Below, one piece after another: positions 1 to 5,771 of a DNA stretch of 5,900 nucleotides. Within the stretch, counting starts at the first letter, position 1, and each line of letters starts with the position of its first letter. The DNA is from Ruminococcaceae bacterium UBA5397 (GTDB taxonomy: Bacteria > Bacillota > Clostridia > Oscillospirales > Acutalibacteraceae), in NCBI GenBank assembly GCA_002411615.1, contig DHOF01000159.1, positions 1-5,900 of the forward strand, given 5' to 3'. Position numbers and translations under genes: made by a program. The notes under the pieces were generated by a model. It was not told where the DNA came from. It was given only the letters and a program-made list of their open reading frames with translations, and searched no databases.

Positions 1-1133
1 GCTGCCGCAATCAACGCCTGATCCTGAATCTTAACGCCATGGAATACCTCATAGCGTTCTTTTAATCCACGCAGAATCGAGATGGTATCCTCAACGGTTG
101 GCTCTTCTACCATGACCGGCTGGAACCGACGCTCCAGTGCAGCATCTTTTTCAATATATTTATGGTATTCGTTTAAGGTCGTTGCGCCGATACAATGCAG
201 TTCCCCGCGAGCCAGCATCGGCTTTAAAAGGTTTCCGGCATCCATACTGCCTTCTGTCTTACCGGCACCCACAATCGTATGCAGCTCATCAATAAACAGA
301 ATGACTTTTCCTTCGGACTTTTTAACTTCATTGAGAACCGCTTTGAGACGTTCCTCAAATTCACCGCGATATTTGGCACCCGCAATCAACGAACCCATAT
401 CCAGAGAATAAAGCTTGCGGTCCTTTAGGTTGTCCGGAACATCCCCGCGAACGATTCGCAGAGCAAGTCCTTCGGCAATCGCAGTCTTGCCAACACCTGG
501 CTCGCCAATCAAAACCGGATTATTTTTTGTTTTACGCGAAAGAATCCGAATCACATCTCGAATCTCCGCATCGCGCCCAATTACCGGGTCCAATTTATGG
601 TTTCGTGCAAGCTCTACCAAATCCTGCGCATATTTAGAAAGAGAATCATAGGTTCCTTCCGGGTTATCACTGGTCACTCTTGTATTTCCGCGCACACTGG
701 AAAGTGCCGCAAGAAATCCGCTCTCGGTAACTCCAAAGGTGCGAAACAGATCCTTTAACGTTTTGTCTGCCTTACGCAGCAATCCTAAAAGTAAATGCTC
801 AACACTAACATATTCATCTTTCATGTGCGAAGCAGCGTTTTCCGCCTCGTTTAAAGCGGAATCCACCGCCTGAGAAACATAAATTTTTCCAGCCTCTCTG
901 CCTGGTCCGGAAACGCCCGGCAGTTTTTTGATCTCTAGATCGACCGCATTTAAAAATGCCTGTGGATCCACATTCATCTTTTTCATCAGCTGCGGAATTA
1001 GACCGTTTTCCTGCTGAAGCAGCGCCGCCAGCAAATGTATCTGTTCAATCTGCATATTCTCGTTGGCTGTTGCCAAGCTCTGTGCGCCTTGAACCGCGTC
1101 AATTGATTTCTGTGTAAAATTCTGTGCATTCAT
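1..1133 (-). CDS. clpB: ATP-dependent disaggregase ClpB, N-terminal 377 residues (runs off the left edge)
   Basis: ClpB is a cytoplasmic Hsp100 AAA+ hexamer that threads aggregated proteins through its central pore, working with DnaK/DnaJ/GrpE. Seen here: a Clp N-domain at about residues 1-145 made of two similar helical repeats (the second carries EHLLLGLL), then the first AAA+ domain. That domain shows Walker A GEPGVGKT at 210-217, the pore-loop tyrosine in [11 protein letters not shown] (Y255), Walker B ILFIDELH with D282/E283, and the arginine pair in ALERRF (R335/R336). All key residues are present. The start ATG at 1133-1131 is preceded by GAGGAG (1143-1148) with a 9-nt gap. The ClpB-specific coiled-coil M domain and the second AAA+ domain would lie beyond position 1, so assignment to ClpB rather than ClpC/ClpA rests on the N-domain and the sequence between it and NBD1 ([14 protein letters not shown]). 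The gene is cut by the window, not visibly broken. A CIRCE site upstream supports heat-shock control. Confidence 0.96.
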   Translation of the reverse strand, partial: MNAQNFTQKSIDAVQGAQSLATANENMQIEQIHLLAALLQQENGLIPQLMKKMNVDPQAFLNAVDLEIKKLPGVSGPGREAGKIYVSQAVDSALNEAENAASHMKDEYVSVEHLLLGLLRKADKTLKDLFRTFGVTESGFLAALSSVRGNTRVTSDNPEGTYDSLSKYAQDLVELARNHKLDPVIGRDAEIRDVIRILSRKTKNNPVLIGEPGVGKTAIAEGLALRIVRGDVPDNLKDRKLYSLDMGSLIAGAKYRGEFEERLKAVLNEVKKSEGKVILFIDELHTIVGAGKTEGSMDAGNLLKPMLARGELHCIGATTLNEYHKYIEKDAALERRFQPVMVEEPTVEDTISILRGLKERYEVFHGVKIQDQALIAA

Positions 1134-1190
1134 AGCATCTCACTCCTCATAATTCAACTGAACGTCTAAAAAGCCATCTTTTAAGTCTTT

Positions 1191-1220
1191 CCCAATCGTT
1201 CTAAATTTAGTATAATTGGG
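1191..1220 (-). repeat. Nested dyad in the clpB leader
   Basis: A 30-bp symmetric element centred at 1205.5. The outer arms are CCCAAT (1191-1196) and ATTGGG (1215-1220). The core CTAAATTTAG (1201-1210) is a perfect palindrome, and the two are separated by 4-bp segments that mostly do not pair. A separate perfect 10-bp palindrome, ATTCATGAAT, directly follows at 1221-1230. It lies between the CIRCE site and the clpB ribosome binding site, so it would be in the 5' leader if transcription starts near CIRCE. Function is unknown; it could be a leader hairpin or a second operator. Confidence 0.5.
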
Positions 1221-1254
1221 ATTCATGAATATATTATGAATAAATAATTAATTT

Positions 1255-1281
1255 TTAGCACTCTTTTTGTATAAGTGCTAA
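1255..1281 (-). promoter_or_regulatory. CIRCE operator (HrcA binding site) upstream of clpB
   Basis: The plus strand reads TTAGCACTC, nine bases, then AAGTGCTAA. The known CIRCE consensus is TTAGCACTC-N9-GAGTGCTAA, so there is one mismatch in 18 conserved positions and exact spacing. CIRCE is bound by the HrcA repressor, which is released on heat shock. The site lies 121 bp upstream of the clpB start. The neighbouring exporter genes end before it, so clpB is the only plausible target. I could not identify a convincing -35/-10 pair around it. HrcA itself is not encoded in the window. Confidence 0.93.
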
Positions 1282-1329
1282 TTTGATTTTATAAAAATCT
1301 TTCCAGCCCCATCTTAATCGAAATCAGTC

Positions 1330-1374
1330 AAAAAAACAATCGGGACGGAAAAATTTTTCCGTCCCGATTGTTTT
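1330..1374 (-). terminator. Intrinsic terminator of the ABC exporter operon
   Basis: Positions 1333-1374 form a 42-bp perfect palindrome with no mismatch, centred at 1353.5. The GC-rich part of each arm is CAATCGGGACGG or its complement, with an A5/T5 centre. On the minus strand the stem runs directly into seven T residues (1330-1336), the expected U-tract. The permease stop codon (1373-1375) lies within the start of the palindrome. Because it is self-complementary with A and T runs on both sides, it could also stop plus-strand transcripts. It isolates clpB from exporter transcription. Confidence 0.93.
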
Positions 1375-2944
1375 ATAAAGTCTTAAAAATTTCAGTGCCA
1401 CGCGTTAAAAGCCATCGATGAATTGCCAGCGCCAGCAAAAGCAAAAGCGCACTTGTAAGGAATAAAAACTGCTCAATTCCAAGATGAGAAGAAAGCAAAT
1501 AAAATGCACCTGCTAAAAGCGCTGTTATCAGCATTCCTCCGAAAATACCGCAAAATGCCGATGCAGATTGCTTTACGATAATAGTATCATTTTCCCCGTT
1601 CATCTTTGGAAATTTGAGATTGACCATCAATCCAAACTGCGCTACAAAGATTCCCATCGTAAGGCCAACAAGCAAAAGGCTGATTGCACTCAATACCGGC
1701 AGAGAAAAAGCAATGCTCAAAAGGGGAACACTTACAATCGCACCAACCCAGCAAACTACAACATTAAGCGCTGCCTTCGCGCGAAAAATCGTTTTTGTTG
1801 GTACAGGTGATCCTTTTAAAATCCAAAAAGTATTGCCCTCCAAGCTAATTGATACACATGCTGTATTTGTCATCGAAAGGATCACACAAATTCCAAGTGC
1901 TAAAATCGGCACGAGAATTTGTTCTCCAATCTGCTGGACAACAGTAAGAATACTCTGCCCCGCAATAAGCGCATAAACAGAAAATCCAATCATAATTAAT
2001 ACGCCGATTCCGGTATTAAACAAGTAAATCGTCGTTCCAAAGTAGCGGCCGCATTCTTTTTTAAAGAGCGCAGCAAATTGGCTGTTGCTTTGCAGCTTCT
2101 GCAAATGATAATCATTGCGGAGCACATGGCTCTGCATTTTAGAAAGCAGTTTCTGATAATGTGAACTGAGTGCCCAAGAAATCAGCAAAAACGGCAAGAA
2201 GCAGAATAAAACCAGCCATAAGAGGGAAAGAAAATTGCCCTGCAAACCATCCATCAACCACCCAAACAGAAAAAGCCCTGTATGCAGTGTCTTTTCAACT
2301 TGATTTGCATTGAGAAGCAGTGACTGAAGAATATGATTGACCCGCATAGAGCCAATCAAAACAACAGCAAGCAAAACGCCGCTGATTAAATTTCCCATTA
2401 AAGCACGGTGGCGGCTGTGTGCAGAAAGAAACGCAATCAGCCAGCCGCCCAAAAGAGCAAGCAGAGACGACAAAAATGGTAAAAAAATGATGCTGATAAT
2501 AATTGGAAAAATCAAGAAAGCACTGCCGCCGCCATAAAAAAGATACGCAACCGTTGCAGGAATCATCCAAAGCCCACTGAACACTAAATTTTCAAGATAA
2601 AGTGCCAGCACTTTACTCAGCATCACCGTAAATGCTGAAACCGGCAAAGGCAGCAATAAATTGCTGTCCTTACTGCCAAAGACAAGACCGCTAGCCGCAA
2701 AGATAGTAAATATCACAGAAACAATGGTTGCCAGAATTGTCATCATCGGAATTAAAAGCTGCAAATTTCCTATTGATGATAAAGCAGCTGCCAGCATAAA
2801 GCTATAAACTCCAGAAAGATACAGCGCTAAAAACACCATTACAGCAAGCGCACCAATCCAGCCTGCCGAGCGCTTTTTTCCGACAGAAAACGAGCGCAGC
2901 ATCGCCTGAAAATTAATCTTCAAAAGAATCCCAAGCTTACGCAT
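1373..2944 (-). CDS. ABC transporter membrane permease, ABC-2-like exporter type, 523 aa
   Basis: An integral membrane subunit, inferred to form the translocation path for the ATPase encoded just upstream. It is very hydrophobic, with roughly twelve membrane segments; clear ones include about 29-51, 63-89, 143-173, 238-259, 312-329, 343-360, 395-413, 418-441, 464-484 and 493-511. Two similar soluble loops suggest an internal pseudo-repeat: FGSKDSNLLLPLPV (89-102) and SLEGNTFWILKGSPVP (367-382). The segment LKFPKMNGENDTIIVKQS (443-460) resembles a conserved region of large clostridial ABC permeases (I believe Pfam ABC_tran_2). The chosen ATG (2944-2942) lies 9 nt from AGGAGG (2954-2959) and overlaps the ATPase stop region by 8 nt, implying translational coupling. 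A 20-residue longer in-frame start exists but would begin well inside the ATPase gene and lacks a comparable ribosome binding site. Substrate is unknown; no signature points to a peptide, drug or lipid. Confidence 0.88.
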   Translation of the reverse strand: MRKLGILLKINFQAMLRSFSVGKKRSAGWIGALAVMVFLALYLSGVYSFMLAAALSSIGNLQLLIPMMTILATIVSVIFTIFAASGLVFGSKDSNLLLPLPVSAFTVMLSKVLALYLENLVFSGLWMIPATVAYLFYGGGSAFLIFPIIISIIFLPFLSSLLALLGGWLIAFLSAHSRHRALMGNLISGVLLAVVLIGSMRVNHILQSLLLNANQVEKTLHTGLFLFGWLMDGLQGNFLSLLWLVLFCFLPFLLISWALSSHYQKLLSKMQSHVLRNDYHLQKLQSNSQFAALFKKECGRYFGTTIYLFNTGIGVLIMIGFSVYALIAGQSILTVVQQIGEQILVPILALGICVILSMTNTACVSISLEGNTFWILKGSPVPTKTIFRAKAALNVVVCWVGAIVSVPLLSIAFSLPVLSAISLLLVGLTMGIFVAQFGLMVNLKFPKMNGENDTIIVKQSASAFCGIFGGMLITALLAGAFYLLSSHLGIEQFLFLTSALLLLLALAIHRWLLTRGTEIFKTL

Positions 2945-3662
2945 GCGGCACATCCTCCTTTTCGAGTTCCAAAAATACCTGCTCCAAACTCTCATCACCG
3001 ACAATGGAAGCTGTTGTATCCACCTTAATCAGCTTTCCCTGCTTAATAATTGCAATCCGGTCACAAAGCTTCTCTGCCACTTCCAAAACGTGCGTAGAAA
3101 AGAAGACTGCTCCTCCCGTCTTGCACATTTCATGCAGAAAGCCTTTGAGCAAAAAGGAAGCCTGTGGGTCGAGTCCCACAAAAGGTTCATCTAGAATCAG
3201 AAGCTTCGGCTTGCGCATAAAAGCAGAAACCAGAGACAGTTTCTGCTTCATCCCGTGACTGTATCCGCCGATTGCACTTCCTAGAACGCCTGTAATTTCG
3301 AATGCATCCGCATAAGTTTTAATCCGCTCTTCCCGCACTTTTGCGGGAATCTCATACAGATCTCCAAGAAAATTCAGATATTTAATGCCGGTAAGAAATT
3401 CATAAATATCAGGATTATCCGGTAAAAAAGCCATCACTTTTTTAGCTTCTACTGGCTCCTTTTGAATCGAATGCCCATCAATGGTGATTTCTCCTTCGGT
3501 AAAATCGAGAATCCCTGCAACAGCGCGCAGCGTCGTCGTTTTTCCCGCTCCGTTATGTCCGATAAAGCCAAGAATTTCGCCGGAATGGACCTCCAAATTC
3601 AGATGATCCACCGCTCTTTTGCCGCCTGCATACGTTTTTGAAAATTCAGAAATTTTCAGCAT
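2937..3662 (-). CDS. ABC transporter ATP-binding protein, ABC-2 exporter type, 241 aa
   Basis: A cytoplasmic ATPase that would power the downstream permease. All nucleotide-binding motifs are visible in order: Walker A GHNGAGKT (35-42), ABC signature YSHGMKQK (134-141, a variant of LSGGQ), Walker B LLILDEP (154-160) with catalytic E159, D-loop GLDP (163-166) and H-loop H191. The usual Q-loop glutamine position reads LPDNPDIYEFLTG (80-92), with Asp where Gln normally sits; related exporters of the BcrA/YtrB/EcsA kind often show this. The length is typical of a single-domain exporter ATPase. Start ATG 3662-3660 has GGAGGG (3669-3674) 6 nt upstream and matches the family N-terminus (LKISEFSKTY). 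An open frame continues 71 codons further upstream but would cross the promoter and the preceding gene's terminator, so it is not used. It is the first gene of a two-gene operon with its own promoter and operator. Substrate cannot be read from the sequence. Confidence 0.95.
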   Translation of the reverse strand: MLKISEFSKTYAGGKRAVDHLNLEVHSGEILGFIGHNGAGKTTTLRAVAGILDFTEGEITIDGHSIQKEPVEAKKVMAFLPDNPDIYEFLTGIKYLNFLGDLYEIPAKVREERIKTYADAFEITGVLGSAIGGYSHGMKQKLSLVSAFMRKPKLLILDEPFVGLDPQASFLLKGFLHEMCKTGGAVFFSTHVLEVAEKLCDRIAIIKQGKLIKVDTTASIVGDESLEQVFLELEKEDVPHA

Positions 3663-3702
3663 AATTTTCCCTCCGGATTTTTCTTTATTTAGATGTATGT
3701 CT

Positions 3703-3720
3703 ATTAGATAGTCATCTAAT
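3703..3720 (-). promoter_or_regulatory. Palindromic operator over the exporter start site
   Basis: ATTAGAT-AGTC-ATCTAAT is an 18-bp dyad with perfect 7-bp arms and a 4-bp centre. It begins 3 bp past the -10 box, so it covers the predicted transcription start and early transcribed region, where a bound repressor would block initiation. A second, imperfect copy begins with TTAGAT at 3689-3694, 15 bp from the TTAGAT of the first, with a degenerate second half (GTCTAT). The arrangement fits a dimeric winged-helix repressor of MarR or GntR type, but the class is inferred and no regulator is encoded in the window. Confidence 0.7.
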
Positions 3721-3723
3721 TGT

Positions 3724-3751
3724 AGTATATCATAAGCTTTTAGAATGTCAA
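3724..3751 (-). promoter_or_regulatory. Promoter of the ABC exporter operon
   Basis: On the minus strand TTGACA (3746-3751) is a perfect -35 box, followed by a 16-bp spacer and TATACT (3724-3729) as the -10. TG one base upstream of the -10 makes it an extended -10 (TGATATACT). Predicted transcription start is about 3717, giving a leader of roughly 55 nt. The 16-bp spacer is slightly shorter than the optimal 17, offset by the extended -10. Confidence 0.88.
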
Positions 3752-3765
3752 GTATTATCTTAGAA

Positions 3766-3809
3766 AAAGGAAGCGGAAAAGAAAAGTTAAAAACTTTTCT
3801 TTTCCGCTT
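3766..3809 (-). terminator. Intrinsic terminator after the solute-binding protein gene
   Basis: Two perfectly complementary 18-nt arms (3771-3788 and 3792-3809) flank a 3-nt loop, forming a strong hairpin that starts two bases past the stop codon of the binding protein gene. On the minus strand it is followed by CC and then five T residues, an acceptable though short U-tract. It separates the binding protein gene from the exporter promoter about 20 bp further on, so the two are separate transcription units despite sharing orientation. Confidence 0.87.
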
Positions 3810-3811
3810 AT

Positions 3812-5164
3812 TTAAGTTGATGTGTTTCTTTTTGTTCGCAAAGTATCCGTTGCGGTAATGACGCCCTGGCTCCAACTTTCCGAAGTAACCTCCCCGCTGA
3901 CAAGAGACCCAAAAGTTCCGAAAAGGCTGTTGCGAAAATCTTTCATATCAGAAGCACCCGCTGGAAAAAATTCGTTCGTAATCAGGCCGTTTGTAAGCTG
4001 ATCCCCATACTGAGAATAAAACGCTTGATGTGCCTGATCAAGCTGTGTTTCGGCTTTCTGGACGACGGTTGTTTCTCCAAATTGAGCACAAATAGCAGCT
4101 GCTTCATCGCTATAAGACCAAACCAAAAACTTTTTAGCCAGTTCCTGATCCTCTGCAGCTGCAGGAATCCAACATTCACTGGTTACCGTATAAAGCGTCT
4201 GATTTTTTCCGGATTCAAAAGATGGCACTGGGACAAATCCCCATTCAAAACCTTCTGCCTTTGTCTCTTGTGCAGTCTGGTCAAGGATTCCGCTTTCACC
4301 AGGCATAAAGAGGACCTTATCCTCCAGCAAAAGCTGTTCATTTTTGAGATAATTTTCATCGTTTGCATTCGCAGGAACTGTTCCATCGGTATAAGAAGCT
4401 AATTTTGCAAAAGTGTCGAGCACTTTTTTCCCTTGATCCGAATTCCAGACACCCTCCTGATAGTTGCACACATTAGACAGCAGTGTAGGATCGATATTTG
4501 CCAGCATTCCATAAAAGAAAGTTTCCAAATCTTCCGGTTTTGAATAGGCAAAAAGTGAAATTCCCTTTGCTTTTGCCTGATCGGCAAGAGTCCACATCTC
4601 GTCCCATGTTTTCGGTACCTGCCACCCATTTTCCTGAAACAGGTGTTGATCATAAACAAGACCGGCAGGGCTAAAAAAGCTAGGCAGCAGTAGCTGTTTT
4701 CCGTTCTTGGAAAACGCCCCATTATTAACGCCCGGCAGCATCTTATCTTTCACTGTTTTCGCTTCACCCGGAATTACTTCTCCTAAAAGATCGGAAAGAT
4801 CAATCATCGCGTTGTTCTCCAATTCGGTTTCCGTCATCCCCTGTGTGCGTCCAAGAGGAACAAACATCAAATCCGGGCAATCTCCGGCCTCTTTCATTTG
4901 ATCCGTAAGCGTTTCAATTTCAGGATCTACCGTAATCGTGACTTTTACACCGGGATTTTCTTTCACAAAAGCGTTGGCAAGCTGCTGCCACATATTTTTA
5001 GCATAGCTTCCTTGTGCCACATTAATTTTAAGTTCTCCCTCTAATTTATTCTCGGAAGAAGCCTTCCCACTTTCTGCAGAAAGCGGAGAAACTTGTCCAC
5101 AGCCACAAAGCAACACAGAAAAACAAAGTGCCGCCGTCATCAATATACAAATTATTTTTTTCAT
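3812..5164 (-). CDS. Extracellular solute-binding lipoprotein, carbohydrate ABC type, 450 aa
   Basis: Captures a small solute, probably a sugar, outside the membrane and delivers it to an ABC importer. The N-terminus has MKK, a hydrophobic stretch (about 4-19) and a lipobox LCGC, making C22 the likely lipidated cysteine. A Ser-rich linker of about 20 residues follows. The mature domain shows features of family 1 (SBP_bac_1/8) proteins: KINVAQGS (46-53), the FVKENPGVKVTI helix-strand turn (66-77), and LVYDQHLFQENGW then VPKTWDEM (169-190), the classic hinge region of sugar-binding members. Length is normal for the family. ATG 5164-5162 is 6 nt from AGGAGG (5171-5176). No permease or ATPase of the importer type is adjacent; the exporter operon downstream is a different class and lies behind a terminator. 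It may share permeases encoded elsewhere or act as a sensor partner. The sugar cannot be predicted reliably. Confidence 0.92.
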   Translation of the reverse strand: MKKIICILMTAALCFSVLLCGCGQVSPLSAESGKASSENKLEGELKINVAQGSYAKNMWQQLANAFVKENPGVKVTITVDPEIETLTDQMKEAGDCPDLMFVPLGRTQGMTETELENNAMIDLSDLLGEVIPGEAKTVKDKMLPGVNNGAFSKNGKQLLLPSFFSPAGLVYDQHLFQENGWQVPKTWDEMWTLADQAKAKGISLFAYSKPEDLETFFYGMLANIDPTLLSNVCNYQEGVWNSDQGKKVLDTFAKLASYTDGTVPANANDENYLKNEQLLLEDKVLFMPGESGILDQTAQETKAEGFEWGFVPVPSFESGKNQTLYTVTSECWIPAAAEDQELAKKFLVWSYSDEAAAICAQFGETTVVQKAETQLDQAHQAFYSQYGDQLTNGLITNEFFPAGASDMKDFRNSLFGTFGSLVSGEVTSESWSQGVITATDTLRTKRNTST

Positions 5165-5172
5165 CTTTATCC

Positions 5173-5186
5173 TCCTTTTAAAAGGA
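5173..5186 (-). repeat. 14-bp perfect palindrome overlapping the ribosome binding site of the binding protein gene
   Basis: TCCTTTTAAAAGGA is fully self-complementary and includes the first four bases of the AGGAGG ribosome binding site (5171-5176). Slightly further upstream in the leader are AAAAGG and CCTTT segments (about 5195-5206 on the plus strand) that could pair with each other or with this palindrome. Whether this is regulatory or chance A/T-rich symmetry cannot be decided from one sequence. Confidence 0.4.
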
Positions 5187-5221
5187 TTTCTATTAAAGGG
5201 CCTTTTATGGCCGCTTCTTGT

Positions 5222-5249
5222 ATTATACGTATTTTCCCGTTATATGCAA
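5222..5249 (-). promoter_or_regulatory. Promoter of the solute-binding protein gene
   Basis: On the minus strand TTGCAT (5244-5249) as -35, a 16-bp spacer and a perfect TATAAT (5222-5227) as -10. Start would be near 5215, giving a leader of about 50 nt. Just upstream of the -35 there is an inverted repeat AAAAAT-N5-ATTTTT (5252-5268) that could be an operator or simply A/T-rich upstream sequence helping the polymerase. Confidence 0.8.
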
Positions 5250-5314
5250 GTAAAAATGCCCGATTTTTGCCGCTATTCCCAAAATAGTCCTGATTTTTTA
5301 TCAAAATTGGCTGT

Positions 5315-5332
5315 AAAAACCATATTTTATGG
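5315..5332 (-). terminator. Weak candidate terminator after the DUF4186 gene
   Basis: The minus strand reads CCATA-AAA-TATGG followed by TTTTT: a 5-bp stem, 3-nt loop and five Ts, overlapping the stop codon at 5327-5329. The stem is short and AT-rich, so read-through into the binding protein gene is likely. The rest of the gap (5165-5314) holds that gene's promoter and leader. Confidence 0.4.
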
Positions 5333-5686
5333 AATAAGCATCTCTCTTTTAATCCATTCCATCAAAAGATTTATGATCTGTTCTTGTTGGCGGGAAGAAA
5401 GTTCGATCTGTTCCGGCACTCGATACCATTTATGAAGACACCCGCGGCAGCAGCAGGCACAGGCATGCTGTGCAATAAAAACAGGGTGTCCACGCATAGG
5501 GGTCTGTTTACCGTCATTTGGAATCTGTGCAGGAGCAAGCCGCTCCCGCACAAAATCCTGTGCATGACGTCGGATTGTTTCCATTCCTTTTTTCTTAATA
5601 TAGAGCTTGTCTTTTTCTTTTAAATGAAAACGTGAGCGAAATTTCGAACGTTGTAGTTTTTGCAAAGCTTCATCAATTGTCTGCAT
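5327..5686 (-). CDS. DUF4186 family protein with Cys/His cluster, 119 aa
   Basis: A small basic protein that I recognise as the DUF4186 family from SKFRSRFHL (14-22), the NDGKQTPMRGHPVFIAQH block (57-74) and the CCRGCLHKW block (79-87). Function is unknown. The centre is rich in possible metal ligands: H67, H74, C76, C78, C79, C80, C83 and H85, which suggests zinc or an iron-sulfur site, but this is inference. No signal peptide or membrane segment is present, so it should be cytoplasmic. The C-terminus (about 97-114) looks helical. Length matches what I recall for the family, about 110-120 aa. ATG 5686-5684 has GGAG (5698-5701) 11 nt upstream, slightly long. It has its own promoter, divergent from the nucleotidyltransferase gene, and is followed by a weak terminator. 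Confidence 0.87.
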   Translation of the reverse strand: MQTIDEALQKLQRSKFRSRFHLKEKDKLYIKKKGMETIRRHAQDFVRERLAPAQIPNDGKQTPMRGHPVFIAQHACACCCRGCLHKWYRVPEQIELSSRQQEQIINLLMEWIKREMLIP

Positions 5687-5691
5687 AAAAA

Positions 5692-5707
5692 ATCAATCTC
5701 CATTGAT
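5692..5707 (-). repeat. Small hairpin with the DUF4186 ribosome binding site as its loop
   Basis: In the mRNA sense the leader reads ATCAAT, GGAG, ATTGAT: perfect 6-bp arms with the GGAG Shine-Dalgarno core as the tetraloop. The stem is AT-rich and so weak. It ends 5 nt before the start codon. Role unknown; it may present or partly mask the ribosome binding site. Confidence 0.5.
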
Positions 5708-5722
5708 ATATTTTTCAAGGAA

Positions 5723-5752
5723 ACAATAGCGCAACATGCACTTCATTGTCAA
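5723..5752 (-). promoter_or_regulatory. Promoter of the DUF4186 gene
   Basis: On the minus strand a perfect TTGACA (5747-5752), an 18-bp spacer and TATTGT (5723-5728). Predicted start near 5716 gives a leader of about 30 nt. An inverted repeat CTTCAT-N8-ATGAAG (5741-5760), centred at 5750.5, sits directly over the -35 box and could be an operator. Confidence 0.72.
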
Positions 5753-5771
5753 GCATGAAGCAATTTTGCAG

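Noticed and set aside
82..651. Plus-strand open frames of 109 and 78 codons
   Set aside because: They lie antisense to the strongly conserved clpB AAA+ domain, have Ser/Arg-rich low-complexity products and no ribosome binding sites; they are shadows.
1211..1216. TATAAT on the plus strand before the exporter terminator
   Set aside because: There is no -35 at proper spacing and no plus-strand gene downstream. It is part of the nested dyad in the clpB leader.
1134..1372. Search for a clear sigma-A promoter for clpB in the gap
   Set aside because: Several TATA-like boxes occur (for example TATACT, TATAAA and CATAAT on the minus strand), but none has a fitting -35 at 16-18 bp, so no promoter is annotated.
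1568..1976. Plus-strand open frames opposite the permease gene
   Set aside because: They are antisense to well-formed membrane segments, their products resemble nothing recognisable, and no promoter or ribosome binding site is visible.
2945..3004. A 20-residue longer start for the permease, inside the ATPase gene
   Set aside because: The start at 2944 has AGGAGG at 9 nt and the usual short overlap. The extension is basic, unlike the family, and lacks a ribosome binding site.
3663..3875. A 71-codon in-frame N-terminal extension of the exporter ATPase
   Set aside because: It would span the exporter promoter, operator and the upstream terminator and overlap the binding protein gene. The family N-terminus and a good ribosome binding site fit the start at 3662.
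3982..4722. Small open frames on both strands within the binding protein gene
   Set aside because: They overlap a complete, well-conserved gene in other frames and lack start signals.
5384..5623. A 79-codon plus-strand frame opposite the DUF4186 gene
   Set aside because: It is antisense to a recognised family and its product has no recognisable features.
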